This document shows positions 1 to 8,506 of a stretch of DNA of 64,000 nucleotides, in pieces (positions within the stretch are counted from its first letter, which is position 1; each line of letters opens with the position of its first letter). Position numbers and translations under genes: made by a program. The notes below the pieces were generated by a model. That model searched no databases, was not told the DNA's origin, and was given only the letters and a program-made list of their open reading frames with translations. Origin of the DNA: Candidatus Intricatilinea gracilis (GTDB lineage Bacteria; Pseudomonadota; Gammaproteobacteria; Burkholderiales; Burkholderiaceae_C); assembly GCA_016702605.1 (NCBI GenBank), contig JADJDQ010000021.1, positions 1,612,001 to 1,676,000 on the forward strand. The letters run 5' to 3'.

Positions 1-1046
1 TTCGCGCCCATGCTGTGACGCCAGGCGGGGTCCTGGGCCATGCCGACCGCACAACGCACGAAGGCGGTGGGGTTGTCACACGCCACCACCACACCATTGC
101 CGTGATTGCGGATCAACTCGGCCGCAGCGGCATGATCGAATGCCAGTACCGGCAAGCCGCTGGCCATGGCTTCGGTGGTGACGTTGCCAAAGGTCTCGGT
201 CTGGCTCGGAAAGACGAACAGGTCGGCCGACGCGTAATGCGCGGCCAGGTCATCACCGCTGCGCTGGCCGGCAAACAAGGCATCGGGCCAGCGTGACTGC
301 AGTTCGGCTCGCATCGGGCCATCACCCACAAACACCAGGCGGGCCCGGGCATCCTGCGTCTTGATCGCCGCAAACGCTGATTCGAGCACACCCAGGTTCT
401 TCTCGGCTGCCAGGCGGCCGACATAAGCCACCACCAGATCGGCGGGCGACACACCCCAGCTGGCCCGCAGCGACTCACTGCGCTGGCGCGGGTTGAACTG
501 CTGGGTATCGACACCACGCGACACCACTGCCAGATGCTTGAAGCCGCTGGACTCGAGTTCACGCCTGAGTGCCTCGGTCGGCACCATGGTGCAGAAGGTG
601 CGGTTATGAAACTTGCGAAGGTAAGCCATGATGGGCTTGTGCAGCCATCCCACACCGTAGTGGCGGCTGTAGGCATGAAAGTTGGTGCGGAAGTCCGAAC
701 TCACCGGCAGCTTGAGTGCCAGCGCGGCATTGAGGGCCGACCAGCCGAGCGGCCCCTCGGTGGCGATGTGCACCACGTCCGGCCGCTGCACCGCCCACAT
801 CTGCACCAGCGCTCGTTTGGACGGCAGACCCATGCGCAGGTGCGGATACCGCGGTATTGGCATGCCACGCGTCAACACCTCTTCGAAACGCAGGCTGTTG
901 CTGGCCGCTTCCCCCTGCTCCTGGCGCGGACGCACCAGCTGCACATCGTGATTGCGCCGATGCAGGCCATCGACGACACGTGCCACCGTGAGTGACACAC
1001 CGTTGACCTCGGGCGGATAGGTCTCGGTCACATAGGCGATACGCAT
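1..1046 (-). CDS. GT4-family lipid-type glycosyltransferase (3' end outside window)
   Basis: Glycosyltransferase of the GT4/GT-B type, using a nucleotide sugar on a lipid or glycan acceptor at the inner face of the membrane. The reading frame starts at ATG 1046 (MRIAYVTETYPPEVNGVS, a typical GT4 N-terminus with a Gly-containing acceptor loop) and stays open to the left edge, giving about 348 residues. The donor-site EX7E motif is seen as ETFGNVTTE near residues 283-291, and a VAYVGRLAAEKN block precedes it. It is divergent from phoD and has a Pho-box-like site upstream (1138-1156). Family members annotated as GDP-mannose-dependent alpha-mannosyltransferases include Agt-type enzymes that glycosylate diacylglycerol during phosphate starvation. 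With plcP 20 kb away that role is likely, but the sugar and acceptor are inferred. Confidence 0.88.
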   Translation of the reverse strand, partial: MRIAYVTETYPPEVNGVSLTVARVVDGLHRRNHDVQLVRPRQEQGEAASNSLRFEEVLTRGMPIPRYPHLRMGLPSKRALVQMWAVQRPDVVHIATEGPLGWSALNAALALKLPVSSDFRTNFHAYSRHYGVGWLHKPIMAYLRKFHNRTFCTMVPTEALRRELESSGFKHLAVVSRGVDTQQFNPRQRSESLRASWGVSPADLVVAYVGRLAAEKNLGVLESAFAAIKTQDARARLVFVGDGPMRAELQSRWPDALFAGQRSGDDLAAHYASADLFVFPSQTETFGNVTTEAMASGLPVLAFDHAAAAELIRNHGNGVVVACDNPTAFVRCAVGMAQDPAWRHSMGA

Positions 1047-1137
1047 CGAACGACGCGACGCTGGGAAGTTGTCGACGACAAAACCCGGGGTGTTGGCGGT
1101 ATCCATCACCACATGCTGCACGGCGCTTGCAACAGTT

Positions 1138-1156
1138 CGATGACAACTGCGTGGCA
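1138..1156 (-). promoter_or_regulatory. Pho box upstream of the GT4 gene
   Basis: Read on the minus strand, GCCAC and GTCAT half-sites lie exactly 11 bp apart (half-sites at plus 1151-1155 and 1140-1144), about 95 bp before the start at 1046. This matches the PhoB direct-repeat layout with one mismatch. Confidence 0.5.
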
Positions 1157-1214
1157 TTTCGAAGTGATGCGGCAGCACCACCGTCGGACAAGCGGGCAGG
1201 GTTGAACACGGCTT

Positions 1215-1233
1215 TCGTCACGTCGGCGTCACT
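1215..1233 (+). promoter_or_regulatory. Pho box upstream of phoD
   Basis: Two perfect GTCAC half-sites start at 1217 and 1228, 11 bp apart, about 100 bp before the phoD start. A further GTGACGTCAC palindrome follows at 1246-1255. Confidence 0.6.
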
Positions 1234-1330
1234 TGGGCGCGGCAACGTGACGTCACTGCGATGCGCCGGGTCACCCCATGCAACACGACCCGTACCGCAC
1301 ACAACAACCAGAACTCAGGACGTCTCCAAC

Positions 1331-3052
1331 ATGACCACCAACTTCACTCGGCGCGACTTCCTCATCAAGTCATCGGCAGCCGTTGCCTTGGGCTCGTCAC
1401 TGGCCGCTTGCGGCAGCGATCACGAGCCTGCGACGTTCGCCTATGGTGTGGCCAGCGGTGATCCGCTCGCCGACCGAGTGATCCTGTGGACACACGCACG
1501 CCGGCCCGACACCAACGACGACGTCAACCTGATGTGGCAGGTCGCCTCGGACGCGAACTTCGTCACCATCGTGGCCAGCGGAAGGGCCAGCGCCACAGCG
1601 GCGACTGGATACACCGTCAAGGTCGACGCCGTGGGCCTGAGCGCAGGCTCGCGCTACTTCTTCCGCTTCCTGGCCGACGTCGGCGGCAACTCGGCAATCG
1701 GGAGCACCCGCACGCTGCCAGCCACGGGTGAGGCCAGCGTGAAGTTCGCGGTGTTCTCGTGTGCGCTGTATTCGGAGGGTTACTTCAACGCCTACGACGA
1801 CGCCACCGTGTCGGGTGCCGACTACGCCCTCCACCTGGGTGACTACATCTACGAATACGGCGCCGGTGTCAACCAGTTCGGCAACTCGGACATCCCGGGC
1901 AACCGCGTCACCAAGCCGGCCACCGACATCGTCTCACTCGACGACTACCGCACCCGCTACGCCTTGTACCGCAGCGATCCGGACCTGCAGGCCGCACACG
2001 CCGCCATGCCGTTCATCACCGTGTGGGACGACCATGAGTTCGCCAACAACGCCTGTATCGGCGGTGCCGAGAACCACGACCCGGCCACCCAGGGTGACTG
2101 GGCCGTGCGCAGGGCCAATGCTGCGCGGGCCTATCACGAGTGGATGCCTATCCGCACGCAGAACCCGGCGGACCTGCTGACGATCTACCGCAGCTTCGAC
2201 TTCGGCTCGTTGCTGAGCCTGCACATGCTCGACACACGCATCGAGGGGCGTGATCGCCAGTACGACAACTTCGGTGATGCCGACGGCGGCTACACCCGTT
2301 ACGGCACGGGCCTGGCCACCGGCAGCGACGCGACGCGCCACATGATCAGCCCGGCGCAGCAGTCCTGGCTGGCCGAGGCCTCGGCGCGCTCCACCGCCAC
2401 CTGGCAGGTGCTGGGCAACCAGGACATCATGGCGCGCATGTGGATCGCGGCCTCGGTGCTGCAGACCCAGTCCACCAACCCGGCCGGCGCCCCGGCCGCC
2501 GTGAGTGCCTACCTGGGTGCCAAGGCCACGGCTGCCGCCGGTGCGCCGTTGTCACCGGCCCAGGCGGCCTTGCTCGACCCCACGGTCAACCCGCTGCTGC
2601 CCTACAACCTGGATGCCTGGGACGGTTACCCGCTGCAGCGCGAAGCCATCCTTCGCACGTTTCAGGCCCAGGGCAAGAAGCTGGTGACCTTGTCGGGCGA
2701 TTCACACAACGGCTGGTTCAGCCACCTCACCACGCTGGACGGCACCCGGGTCGGCGTCGAGTTCGCCGGCACTTCGGTGACTTCACCGGGTTTCGAGAGT
2801 GTCGGCCTGGGCGGACTGGCCAGTTCGCTCGACGGCAGCATCGTCACCGGCACGCAGGGCAGCGGCCTGGGTCTGATCAACGACCTGGCCTATGCCGACA
2901 GCTCACGCCGCGGCTACCTGCTGCTCACCGTCACGGCCGACGCCATCACTGGTGACTACGTCTACGTCGACACGGTCAAGAGCACCACCTACACCGCCGC
3001 GGTCGGCAAGACCATCAGGGTGACGGCCGCCGGCGCCATCGACTACGCCTGA
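1331..3052 (+). CDS. phoD: PhoD-type alkaline phosphatase/phosphodiesterase, Tat lipoprotein
   Basis: Secreted metallophosphatase that releases phosphate from phosphomono- and diesters. The 573-residue product from ATG 1331 begins with a twin-arginine signal (RRDFL at residues 7-11) and a lipobox-like LAAC ending at Cys27, so Tat export and possible lipidation are expected. A short Ig-like PhoD N-domain (to about residue 120) is followed by the metal-binding core: FSCALY, LHLGDYIYEYG, VWDDHEFANN and, near the end, LSGDSHNGW. All PhoD-family metal ligands I can recognise are present. Longer upstream starts would include the Pho box region and lack a signal peptide, so they are rejected. Divergent from the GT4 gene; both have Pho boxes. 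Length is normal for the family. Confidence 0.95.
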   Translation: MTTNFTRRDFLIKSSAAVALGSSLAACGSDHEPATFAYGVASGDPLADRVILWTHARRPDTNDDVNLMWQVASDANFVTIVASGRASATAATGYTVKVDAVGLSAGSRYFFRFLADVGGNSAIGSTRTLPATGEASVKFAVFSCALYSEGYFNAYDDATVSGADYALHLGDYIYEYGAGVNQFGNSDIPGNRVTKPATDIVSLDDYRTRYALYRSDPDLQAAHAAMPFITVWDDHEFANNACIGGAENHDPATQGDWAVRRANAARAYHEWMPIRTQNPADLLTIYRSFDFGSLLSLHMLDTRIEGRDRQYDNFGDADGGYTRYGTGLATGSDATRHMISPAQQSWLAEASARSTATWQVLGNQDIMARMWIAASVLQTQSTNPAGAPAAVSAYLGAKATAAAGAPLSPAQAALLDPTVNPLLPYNLDAWDGYPLQREAILRTFQAQGKKLVTLSGDSHNGWFSHLTTLDGTRVGVEFAGTSVTSPGFESVGLGGLASSLDGSIVTGTQGSGLGLINDLAYADSSRRGYLLLTVTADAITGDYVYVDTVKSTTYTAAVGKTIRVTAAGAIDYA

Positions 3053-3221
3053 GCGACCTGGCCAGATGGTGCCAGGCTGCCCCGGTGAGGGTGACCGGGC
3101 CCCATGGAACCCAGGGTACAGGCTGTAGGCCACGGTTCAGCGCTGGGCTGTGTGCCTTGCCAGGGCCGTGGAGGCGGCGCGACCCGGGCCGTCACCAGCC
3201 GATCGTGCCTGCCGGCAAGCC

Positions 3222-3240
3222 CTTGTCATGTCGCTGTCAC
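3222..3240 (+). promoter_or_regulatory. Pho box of the arsenic operon
   Basis: TTGTCAT and CTGTCAC half-sites (GTCAT at 3225, GTCAC at 3236) are 11 bp apart and close to the enterobacterial consensus. A possible -10 (AACAAT, 3251-3256) lies about 10 bp downstream, the spacing expected when PhoB replaces a -35 element. It sits 86 bp before the GAPDH start. Confidence 0.65.
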
Positions 3241-3267
3241 AGTGCCGCGCAACAATTCCACATCTCT

Positions 3268-3294
3268 GGAACCATGCTTCTATCGAAGGGTTCC
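3268..3294 (+). promoter_or_regulatory. Inverted repeat, candidate ArsR operator
   Basis: GGAACC (3268-3273) pairs with GGTTCC (3289-3294), and inside it CTTC (3277-3280) pairs with GAAG (3285-3288). The repeat lies between the Pho box/-10 region and the GAPDH start, where an ArsR repressor would block transcription. It is not a known ArsR consensus; the assignment is by position and symmetry. Confidence 0.4.
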
Positions 3295-3325
3295 GCTGCA
3301 ACATGAACATCGAAGGATCTCGCCT

Positions 3326-4369
3326 GTGAGAGTCGGTATCAATGGCATGGGCCGCATCGGCCGTCTGGCGTTGCGAGGCGCGATGGGCGCGGCCGAGCGC
3401 CCCCTGGATGACCCACGCGCCGGCAACCGGCTCGAGGTGGTGCATCTCAATGAACTGAAAGGCGGCGCGGCGGCCACGGCGCATCTGCTGGCCTTCGACA
3501 GCGTGCAGGGCCGCTGGCGCGCCGACATCGCGGCCGACGGGGATGCCCACATCCGCATCGACGACCGCCGACTCGGCTTCTCGTCACACGCCACGGCCGC
3601 CGAGACCCCCTGGGGCGACCTGGGTGTGGACCTGGTGCTCGAGTGCACCGGCAAGTTCCTCACCCCCGAGACGCTGCAGGGTCACCTGGACCGCGGCGCC
3701 AAGCGGGTCATCGTGGCTGCGCCAGTCAAGGTGGGTGGTGTGCTCAACATCGTGGTCGGCATCAACCACCAGTTGTACGAGCCGGCGCGCGACCACATCG
3801 TGACGGCCGCGTCGTGCACCACCAACTGCCTGGCACCGGTGGTCAAGGTCATCCACGAAGCCATCGGCATCCGCCACGGCCAGATCACCACGATCCACGA
3901 CCCGACCAACACCAACCTGATGGTCGATGCGCCGCACAAGGACTTGCGCCGCGCCCGCAGCGCCATGCTGAGCCTGGCGCCCACCACGACCGGCAGTGCC
4001 ACCGCCATCGCCCTGATCTACCCCGAACTGAAAGGCAAGCTCAACGGCCATGCCGTGCGGGCGCCTGTGCTCAACGCATCACTGACCGATTGTGTGTTCG
4101 AGCTCAAGCGCGAGACCACGGCCGACGAAGTGAACCAGCTCTTTGCCGCTGCCGCCAAGGGTGACCTGGCCGGCATCCTGGGCTACGAAGAGCGCCCGCT
4201 GGTGAGCGCCGATTACGCGCGTGACACCCGCAGCTCGATCATCGATGCGCTGTCGACCATGGTCACCGACGGCACGATGCTCAAGGTCTATGCCTGGTAC
4301 GACAACGAGATGGGCTACGCCTGCCGCATGGTCGATCTGGCCTGCCACATGGACAGCCTGGGCCTTTGA
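3326..4369 (+). CDS. Arsenic-operon glyceraldehyde-3-phosphate dehydrogenase
   Basis: GAPDH that, in arsJ operons, uses arsenate in place of phosphate to make 1-arseno-3-phosphoglycerate, which ArsJ exports. From GTG 3326 (preceded by GAAGGA) the product is 347 residues: a Rossmann start VGINGMGRIGRLALRG, the catalytic SCTTNC motif with Cys near residue 164, and the C-terminal YDNEMGY signature. The GTG start gives the canonical GAPDH N-terminus; the longer ATG frame would add about 74 unrelated residues and overlap the Pho box. It is the first gene of the ars operon and ends next to arsJ. Function in arsenate resistance rather than central glycolysis is inferred from the context, which is the established gapdh-arsJ pairing. 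Confidence 0.93.
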   Translation: MRVGINGMGRIGRLALRGAMGAAERPLDDPRAGNRLEVVHLNELKGGAAATAHLLAFDSVQGRWRADIAADGDAHIRIDDRRLGFSSHATAAETPWGDLGVDLVLECTGKFLTPETLQGHLDRGAKRVIVAAPVKVGGVLNIVVGINHQLYEPARDHIVTAASCTTNCLAPVVKVIHEAIGIRHGQITTIHDPTNTNLMVDAPHKDLRRARSAMLSLAPTTTGSATAIALIYPELKGKLNGHAVRAPVLNASLTDCVFELKRETTADEVNQLFAAAAKGDLAGILGYEERPLVSADYARDTRSSIIDALSTMVTDGTMLKVYAWYDNEMGYACRMVDLACHMDSLGL

Positions 4370-4374
4370 CCGAG

Positions 4375-5631
4375 ATGACTGCCTTGCCAGCCGCCCCCGC
4401 CACCACACCAGCGTCCAACGGTGCGCTCAACTACGCCATCGTCACCGCCGCCTACTGGGGCTTCACACTCACCGACGGCGCGCTGCGCATGCTGGTGCTG
4501 CTGCACTTCTACCGGCTGGGCTACTCGCCGTTCACGCTGGCCTTCCTGTTCCTGCTGTATGAAGCGATGGGGGTGCTGGCCAACCTGATCGGCGGCTGGC
4601 TGGCCACACGTTTCGGCATCCAGCGAATGCTCATCGTGGGGCTGTGCACGCAGATCACCGGCTTCCTGCTGCTGTCGCAACTCTCGCCCGACTGGAGCGT
4701 GACGATGTCGGTCACCTGGGTGGTGTTGTCGCAGGGTGTGTGCGGCATCGCCAAGGACCTGACCAAGACGGCCAGCAAGTCGGCCATCAAACTCACGGCC
4801 AGCACCGCGTCGGGCCAGTTGTTCAAGTGGGTGGCGTGGTTCACCGGCAGCAAGAACGCCATGAAGGGTGTGGGCTTCTTTCTGGGCGGCCTGCTGCTCG
4901 ACCGGCTGGGCTTCCAGGTGGCGCTGTGGACCATGGCGAGCCTGCTCGCGGTGGTACTGTCCGGTGTCGTGGTCTATGTGCCACGGCTGATGGGCAAGAG
5001 CAAGGCATCGAAGTCGGCCAAGGAGTTGTTCGCCAAGAACCGCGGCATCAACCTGCTGGCTGCCGCACGAGTGGCGCTGTTCGGCGCACGAGATGTGTGG
5101 TTCGTGGTGGGTGTGCCGGTGTTCCTGTACGCCGCGGGCTGGACCTTCACGATGGTCGGCGGCTTTTTGGCCACCTGGACCATCGGCTACGGACTGGTGC
5201 AGGCCCTCGCACCGGCAATGGTCAAACGCAGTGACGACGGCCTGAGCACCGAGGTGCCGGCCGCGCGGCTGTGGTCCGGCCTGCTGGCCATGGTGCCAGT
5301 GGCGCTGGCCATCGTGGTCGCCATGAAGCTGCCGCACCTCGAATGGCTGGTTGTTGCCGGCCTGGGCGTGTTCGGCTTTGCCTTTGCGGTGAACTCGTCC
5401 GTCCACTCGTACCTGATCCTGGCCTATGCCGGCTCGGAGAAGGCCGCCGAGGACGTGGGCTTTTATTACGCCGCCAATGCACTCGGGCGCTTCTTCGGCA
5501 CCTTGCTGTCGGGCCTGCTCTACCAGTGGGGCGGCCTGCTGTTCTCGCTGTGTGGCTCGGCAGCCATGTTGATCACCTGCTGGCTGGTGACGCTGGCCTT
5601 GCCCACGCAGCGTTCGCTGGCGGCCCGCTGA
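4375..5631 (+). CDS. arsJ: ArsJ organoarsenical efflux permease (MFS)
   Basis: Major facilitator that exports 1-arseno-3-phosphoglycerate, which then breaks down to arsenate outside the membrane; together with GAPDH it makes an arsenate efflux path. The product is about 418 residues from ATG 4375 (an in-frame TTG at 4366 overlapping the GAPDH stop is an alternative). It has about 12 hydrophobic segments and the ArsJ-like N-terminus NYAIVTAAYWGFTLTDGALR, which conserved ArsJ proteins share. It follows GAPDH by a few bases and its stop overlaps the arsR start, so the genes are probably translationally coupled. No defects are seen. Confidence 0.93.
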   Translation: MTALPAAPATTPASNGALNYAIVTAAYWGFTLTDGALRMLVLLHFYRLGYSPFTLAFLFLLYEAMGVLANLIGGWLATRFGIQRMLIVGLCTQITGFLLLSQLSPDWSVTMSVTWVVLSQGVCGIAKDLTKTASKSAIKLTASTASGQLFKWVAWFTGSKNAMKGVGFFLGGLLLDRLGFQVALWTMASLLAVVLSGVVVYVPRLMGKSKASKSAKELFAKNRGINLLAAARVALFGARDVWFVVGVPVFLYAAGWTFTMVGGFLATWTIGYGLVQALAPAMVKRSDDGLSTEVPAARLWSGLLAMVPVALAIVVAMKLPHLEWLVVAGLGVFGFAFAVNSSVHSYLILAYAGSEKAAEDVGFYYAANALGRFFGTLLSGLLYQWGGLLFSLCGSAAMLITCWLVTLALPTQRSLAAR

Positions 5632-5978
5632 TGGACACCATCATGGATGAAACACTCGCTGTCACCTCACTGGCCGCCCTGGCCCAGGGCATGCGCCTGC
5701 GCATCTTTCGCGCTCTGGTCGGCGCCGGGCCTGTCGGCCTGGTGCCGAGTGCCTTGTCGGCCACACTGGGTGTGCCCGCGTCGACGCTGTCGTTTCATCT
5801 CAAGGAACTCCTGCATTCCGGGCTGGTGACCCAGGAGCGCGATGGCCGCAACCTGATCTACCGCCCTGCTCTCGCCCAGATGAACGACCTGCTGGCCTAC
5901 CTCACGGCGCATTGTTGCCAGGGTTCGGCAACGGCAGGTTGTGATCTCGCGCAGCGACCCGGATGCACCACCTGCTGA
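5631..5978 (+). CDS. arsR: ArsR/SmtB-family arsenic-responsive repressor
   Basis: Winged-helix repressor expected to bind the ars promoter and to leave DNA on binding As(III). The 115-residue product starts at ATG 5631, overlapping the arsJ stop. It contains the ArsR helix-turn-helix (VPASTLSFHLKELLHSGLV) and a wing (ERDGRNLIYR). Candidate As(III) ligands are C-terminal cysteines: CC after LTAH, then one in GCDL and two in the last residues GCTTC. This is the C-terminal cysteine arrangement of some ArsR types rather than the ELCVC motif in the recognition helix. It sits third in the operon it probably controls, so it would autoregulate. Confidence 0.92.
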   Translation: MDTIMDETLAVTSLAALAQGMRLRIFRALVGAGPVGLVPSALSATLGVPASTLSFHLKELLHSGLVTQERDGRNLIYRPALAQMNDLLAYLTAHCCQGSATAGCDLAQRPGCTTC

Positions 5979-6045
5979 CACGACCGCTTGCCGATGGCCA
6001 CCTGGCATCGCCCCTAACCCGCACATCCCCCCACAGGAGCCGCTC

Positions 6046-6540
6046 ATGAGCGACAAGGTCTACAACGTTCTCTTCGTGTGTACGCATAACTCGGCCCGTT
6101 CGATCATGGCCGAAGGGCTGCTCAACAGCATCGGACGCGGCAAGTTCAAGGCCTACTCGGCTGGCAGCCAGCCTGCCGGCAAGGTCAATCCCTACGCGAT
6201 CGACACGATGCAGCGGCTGCATCTGCCGACGGATGGCCTGCGCAGCAAGGACTGGGCGGAGTTCGCCGGCCCGAACGCTCCAGACCTCGATTTCGTCTTC
6301 ACGGTGTGTGACAACGCCGCCGGCGAGGTCTGCCCGGTGTGGCCCGGTCAACCCATGACAGCGCACTGGGGTGTGCCCGACCCGGCCGCCTTCAAGGGCA
6401 CCGACGAAGAGACGAACAAGGTGTTCTGGGAAGCAGCGGTCATCCTCAAGCGCCGCATCGAACTGATGTTGTCCCTGCCCATGCGGTCGCTCGATCGCCT
6501 GTCGCTGCAGCGTGAACTCGAGGACATCGGGACGCGTTGA
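6046..6540 (+). CDS. arsC: Arsenate reductase, low-molecular-weight phosphatase type
   Basis: Cytoplasmic enzyme reducing As(V) to As(III) for export by Acr3. The 164-residue product has the LMW-phosphatase P-loop CTHNSARS with Cys12, the WGVPDP aspartate loop, and the second and third redox cysteines of the thioredoxin-coupled class (C88 and C96 in TVCDNAAGEVC). The start at ATG 6046 is preceded by ACAGGAG. The length is somewhat longer than the roughly 130 residues of S. aureus ArsC but usual for proteobacterial members of this group. It lies 67 bp after arsR and 3 bp before acr3. Having both arsC/acr3 and GAPDH/arsJ gives the cell two independent routes against arsenate. Confidence 0.93.
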   Translation: MSDKVYNVLFVCTHNSARSIMAEGLLNSIGRGKFKAYSAGSQPAGKVNPYAIDTMQRLHLPTDGLRSKDWAEFAGPNAPDLDFVFTVCDNAAGEVCPVWPGQPMTAHWGVPDPAAFKGTDEETNKVFWEAAVILKRRIELMLSLPMRSLDRLSLQRELEDIGTR

Positions 6541-6543
6541 GTC

Positions 6544-7608
6544 ATGACCACTGCCGCGGCCACCGCCAGGGCCACCCAGCCCGCATCCATGAGTCTGTTC
6601 GAGCGCTACCTCACCGTCTGGGTGTTCCTGTGCATCGTCGCGGGCATCGTGCTGGGCCAGTTGCTGCCCAGCCCGGTTCAGGCCATCGGTCGTATGGAAG
6701 TCGCCAGGGTCAACCTGCCTGTGGGCGTGCTGATCTGGGTGATGATCATTCCGATGCTGCTCAAGGTCGACTTCGGTGCACTGGCTCAGGTCAGGAGCCA
6801 CTGGCGCGGCATCGGCGTCACTCTGTTCGTCAACTGGGCGGTCAAACCCTTCTCGATGGCGCTGCTGGGCTGGATCTTCGTGCGCCATGTCTTTGCCGAC
6901 TGGTTGCCCGCCGACCAGGCCGACAGCTACATCGCCGGGCTGATCCTGCTGGCCGCCGCCCCCTGCACAGCCATGGTGTTCGTATGGAGCCGGCTCACCG
7001 GCGGGCACCCGCTGTTCACGCTGTCGCAGGTGGCGCTGAACGACACCATCATGGTGTTCGCCTTCGCGCCCATCGTGGCGCTGCTGCTGGGCCTGTCGTC
7101 CATCGTCGTGCCGTGGGACACACTCATCACGTCGGTCGTGCTGTACATCGTGATCCCGGTGGTCATCGCTCAAGCGTGGCGCAAGGTCTTGCTTGGCAAG
7201 GGACAAGCCGCCTTCGATGCAGCGATCGAGAAGATCGGCCCCTGGTCCATCACCGCCCTGCTCGCCACGCTGGTGCTGCTGTTCGCCTTCCAGGGCAAGG
7301 CCATCATCGATCAGCCGCTGGTCATCGCCATGCTGGCCGTGCCCATCCTGATCCAGGTGGTGTTCAACTCGGGCCTGGCCTACTGGCTGAATCGTCGCCT
7401 GGGTGAGGCGCACAACGTGGCGTGCCCGTCGGCACTCATCGGCGCCAGCAACTTCTTCGAACTGGCCGTGGCTGCTGCCATCAGCCTGTTCGGTTTCGAA
7501 TCGGGCGCAGCACTGGCCACCGTGGTGGGTGTGTTGATCGAGGTGCCGGTGATGCTGCTGGTGGTGAAGGTGGTCAACCAAAGCAAGGGCTGGTACGAGC
7601 GTGGATGA
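6544..7608 (+). CDS. acr3: Acr3 arsenite efflux permease
   Basis: Inner-membrane As(III) exporter of the BART superfamily with about ten transmembrane helices. The 354-residue product carries the essential cysteine in the fourth-helix region (AAAPCTAMVFVWSRLTGG) and the conserved glutamate segment GASNFFELAVA. The N-terminus MSLFERYLTVWVFLCIVAG (from an internal Met near residue 17) is typical, so a start at 6544 gives a slightly extended N-terminus. It follows arsC closely and its 3' end overlaps arsH by 8 bp. Acr3 can work alone by proton motive force or be energised by ArsA; an ArsA-type ATPase lies downstream of arsH. Confidence 0.94.
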   Translation: MTTAAATARATQPASMSLFERYLTVWVFLCIVAGIVLGQLLPSPVQAIGRMEVARVNLPVGVLIWVMIIPMLLKVDFGALAQVRSHWRGIGVTLFVNWAVKPFSMALLGWIFVRHVFADWLPADQADSYIAGLILLAAAPCTAMVFVWSRLTGGHPLFTLSQVALNDTIMVFAFAPIVALLLGLSSIVVPWDTLITSVVLYIVIPVVIAQAWRKVLLGKGQAAFDAAIEKIGPWSITALLATLVLLFAFQGKAIIDQPLVIAMLAVPILIQVVFNSGLAYWLNRRLGEAHNVACPSALIGASNFFELAVAAAISLFGFESGAALATVVGVLIEVPVMLLVVKVVNQSKGWYERG

Positions 7609-8335
7609 CCTTTGCGACCTGGTGGGCGACGGCCTGCCCAATATCGACCCGGCGCTGTTTGCCGTACCCGCGGGCGACCGTTTGGCTGGCACCGGCCGAT
7701 CGACCCACGCGCCTCGTTTCCTGCTGCTCTACGGCTCACTACGCGACCGTTCGTACAGCAAGCTGCTCACGCTCGAAGCGGCGAGGTTGCTGATCGCCAT
7801 GGGCGCCGAGGTGCGCATCTTCGACCCCGCCGGCCTGCCCTTGCCCGACAGTGCGCCCGACAGCCACACCAAAGTGCAGGAACTGCGCCAACTGGCCGCG
7901 TGGGCCGAAGGCATGGTCTGGACCTCGCCCGAACGGCACGGCGCGATGACCGGCATCATGAAGGCCCAGATCGACTGGATCCCCCTGTCCGTCGGTGCGG
8001 TGCGGCCGACCCAAGGCAAGACACTCGCGGTGATGGAGGTGTCGGGCGGCTCGCAGTCCTTCAACGCCGTCAATCAGATGCGCATCCTCGGGCGCTGGAT
8101 GCGCATGATCACCATCCCCAACCAATCGTCGGTGGCCAAGGCCTTCCAGGAGTTCGACGAAACCGGACGCATGAAACCATCACCCTTCTACGAGCGGGTG
8201 GTCGACGTGATGGAAGAACTCGTCAAGTTCACCTTGCTGACGCGCGACGTGGCGCCCTATCTGGTCGATCGTTACAGCGAGCGGCGCGAAAGTGCCGAGG
8301 CCTTGTCCAGACGAGTCAACCAGCAAGTGATCTGA
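7601..8335 (+). CDS. arsH: ArsH NADPH-dependent FMN reductase
   Basis: Flavoprotein that oxidises trivalent organoarsenicals using NADPH/FMN, giving resistance to methylated or aromatic arsenicals. The 244-residue product starts at GTG 7601, overlapping the acr3 stop. The FMN-binding GSLRDRSYS loop near residue 45 and the family signature SPERHGAMTGIMKAQIDW near residue 108 are intact. It is the last gene of the tightly packed operon that begins with GAPDH; the next gene follows after about 170 bp. No abnormality is seen. Confidence 0.95.
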   Translation: MDDLCDLVGDGLPNIDPALFAVPAGDRLAGTGRSTHAPRFLLLYGSLRDRSYSKLLTLEAARLLIAMGAEVRIFDPAGLPLPDSAPDSHTKVQELRQLAAWAEGMVWTSPERHGAMTGIMKAQIDWIPLSVGAVRPTQGKTLAVMEVSGGSQSFNAVNQMRILGRWMRMITIPNQSSVAKAFQEFDETGRMKPSPFYERVVDVMEELVKFTLLTRDVAPYLVDRYSERRESAEALSRRVNQQVI

Positions 8336-8506
8336 CAGGTCGAGCCGAGATCCTTCCAATCGAGTGACAGGCATGTGGTGCGATGACGCACAGACTCTGG
8401 CCTGGGCATGATGCAGGCTGGAGAAAGTGCCGATTTCGTGATGCCTTCCATCACACAAGCGTCCATGATGTGCTGGGCGCATCGGCATGGAAGCGAGGCT
8501 ATCGAC

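Noticed and set aside
113..1302. Minus-strand frames at 113-676 and 604-1302
   Set aside because: They are out of frame with the GT4 glycosyltransferase, whose true frame is open through the left edge and contains the EX7E motif.
5902..7692. 596-codon minus-strand open frame
   Set aside because: Antisense to arsC and acr3; composition dominated by His, Gln and Asp, no motif.
8341..8400. Possible Pho box before the ArsA fusion
   Set aside because: GTGAC and ATGAC elements are present but not 11 bp apart, so the spacing rule fails.
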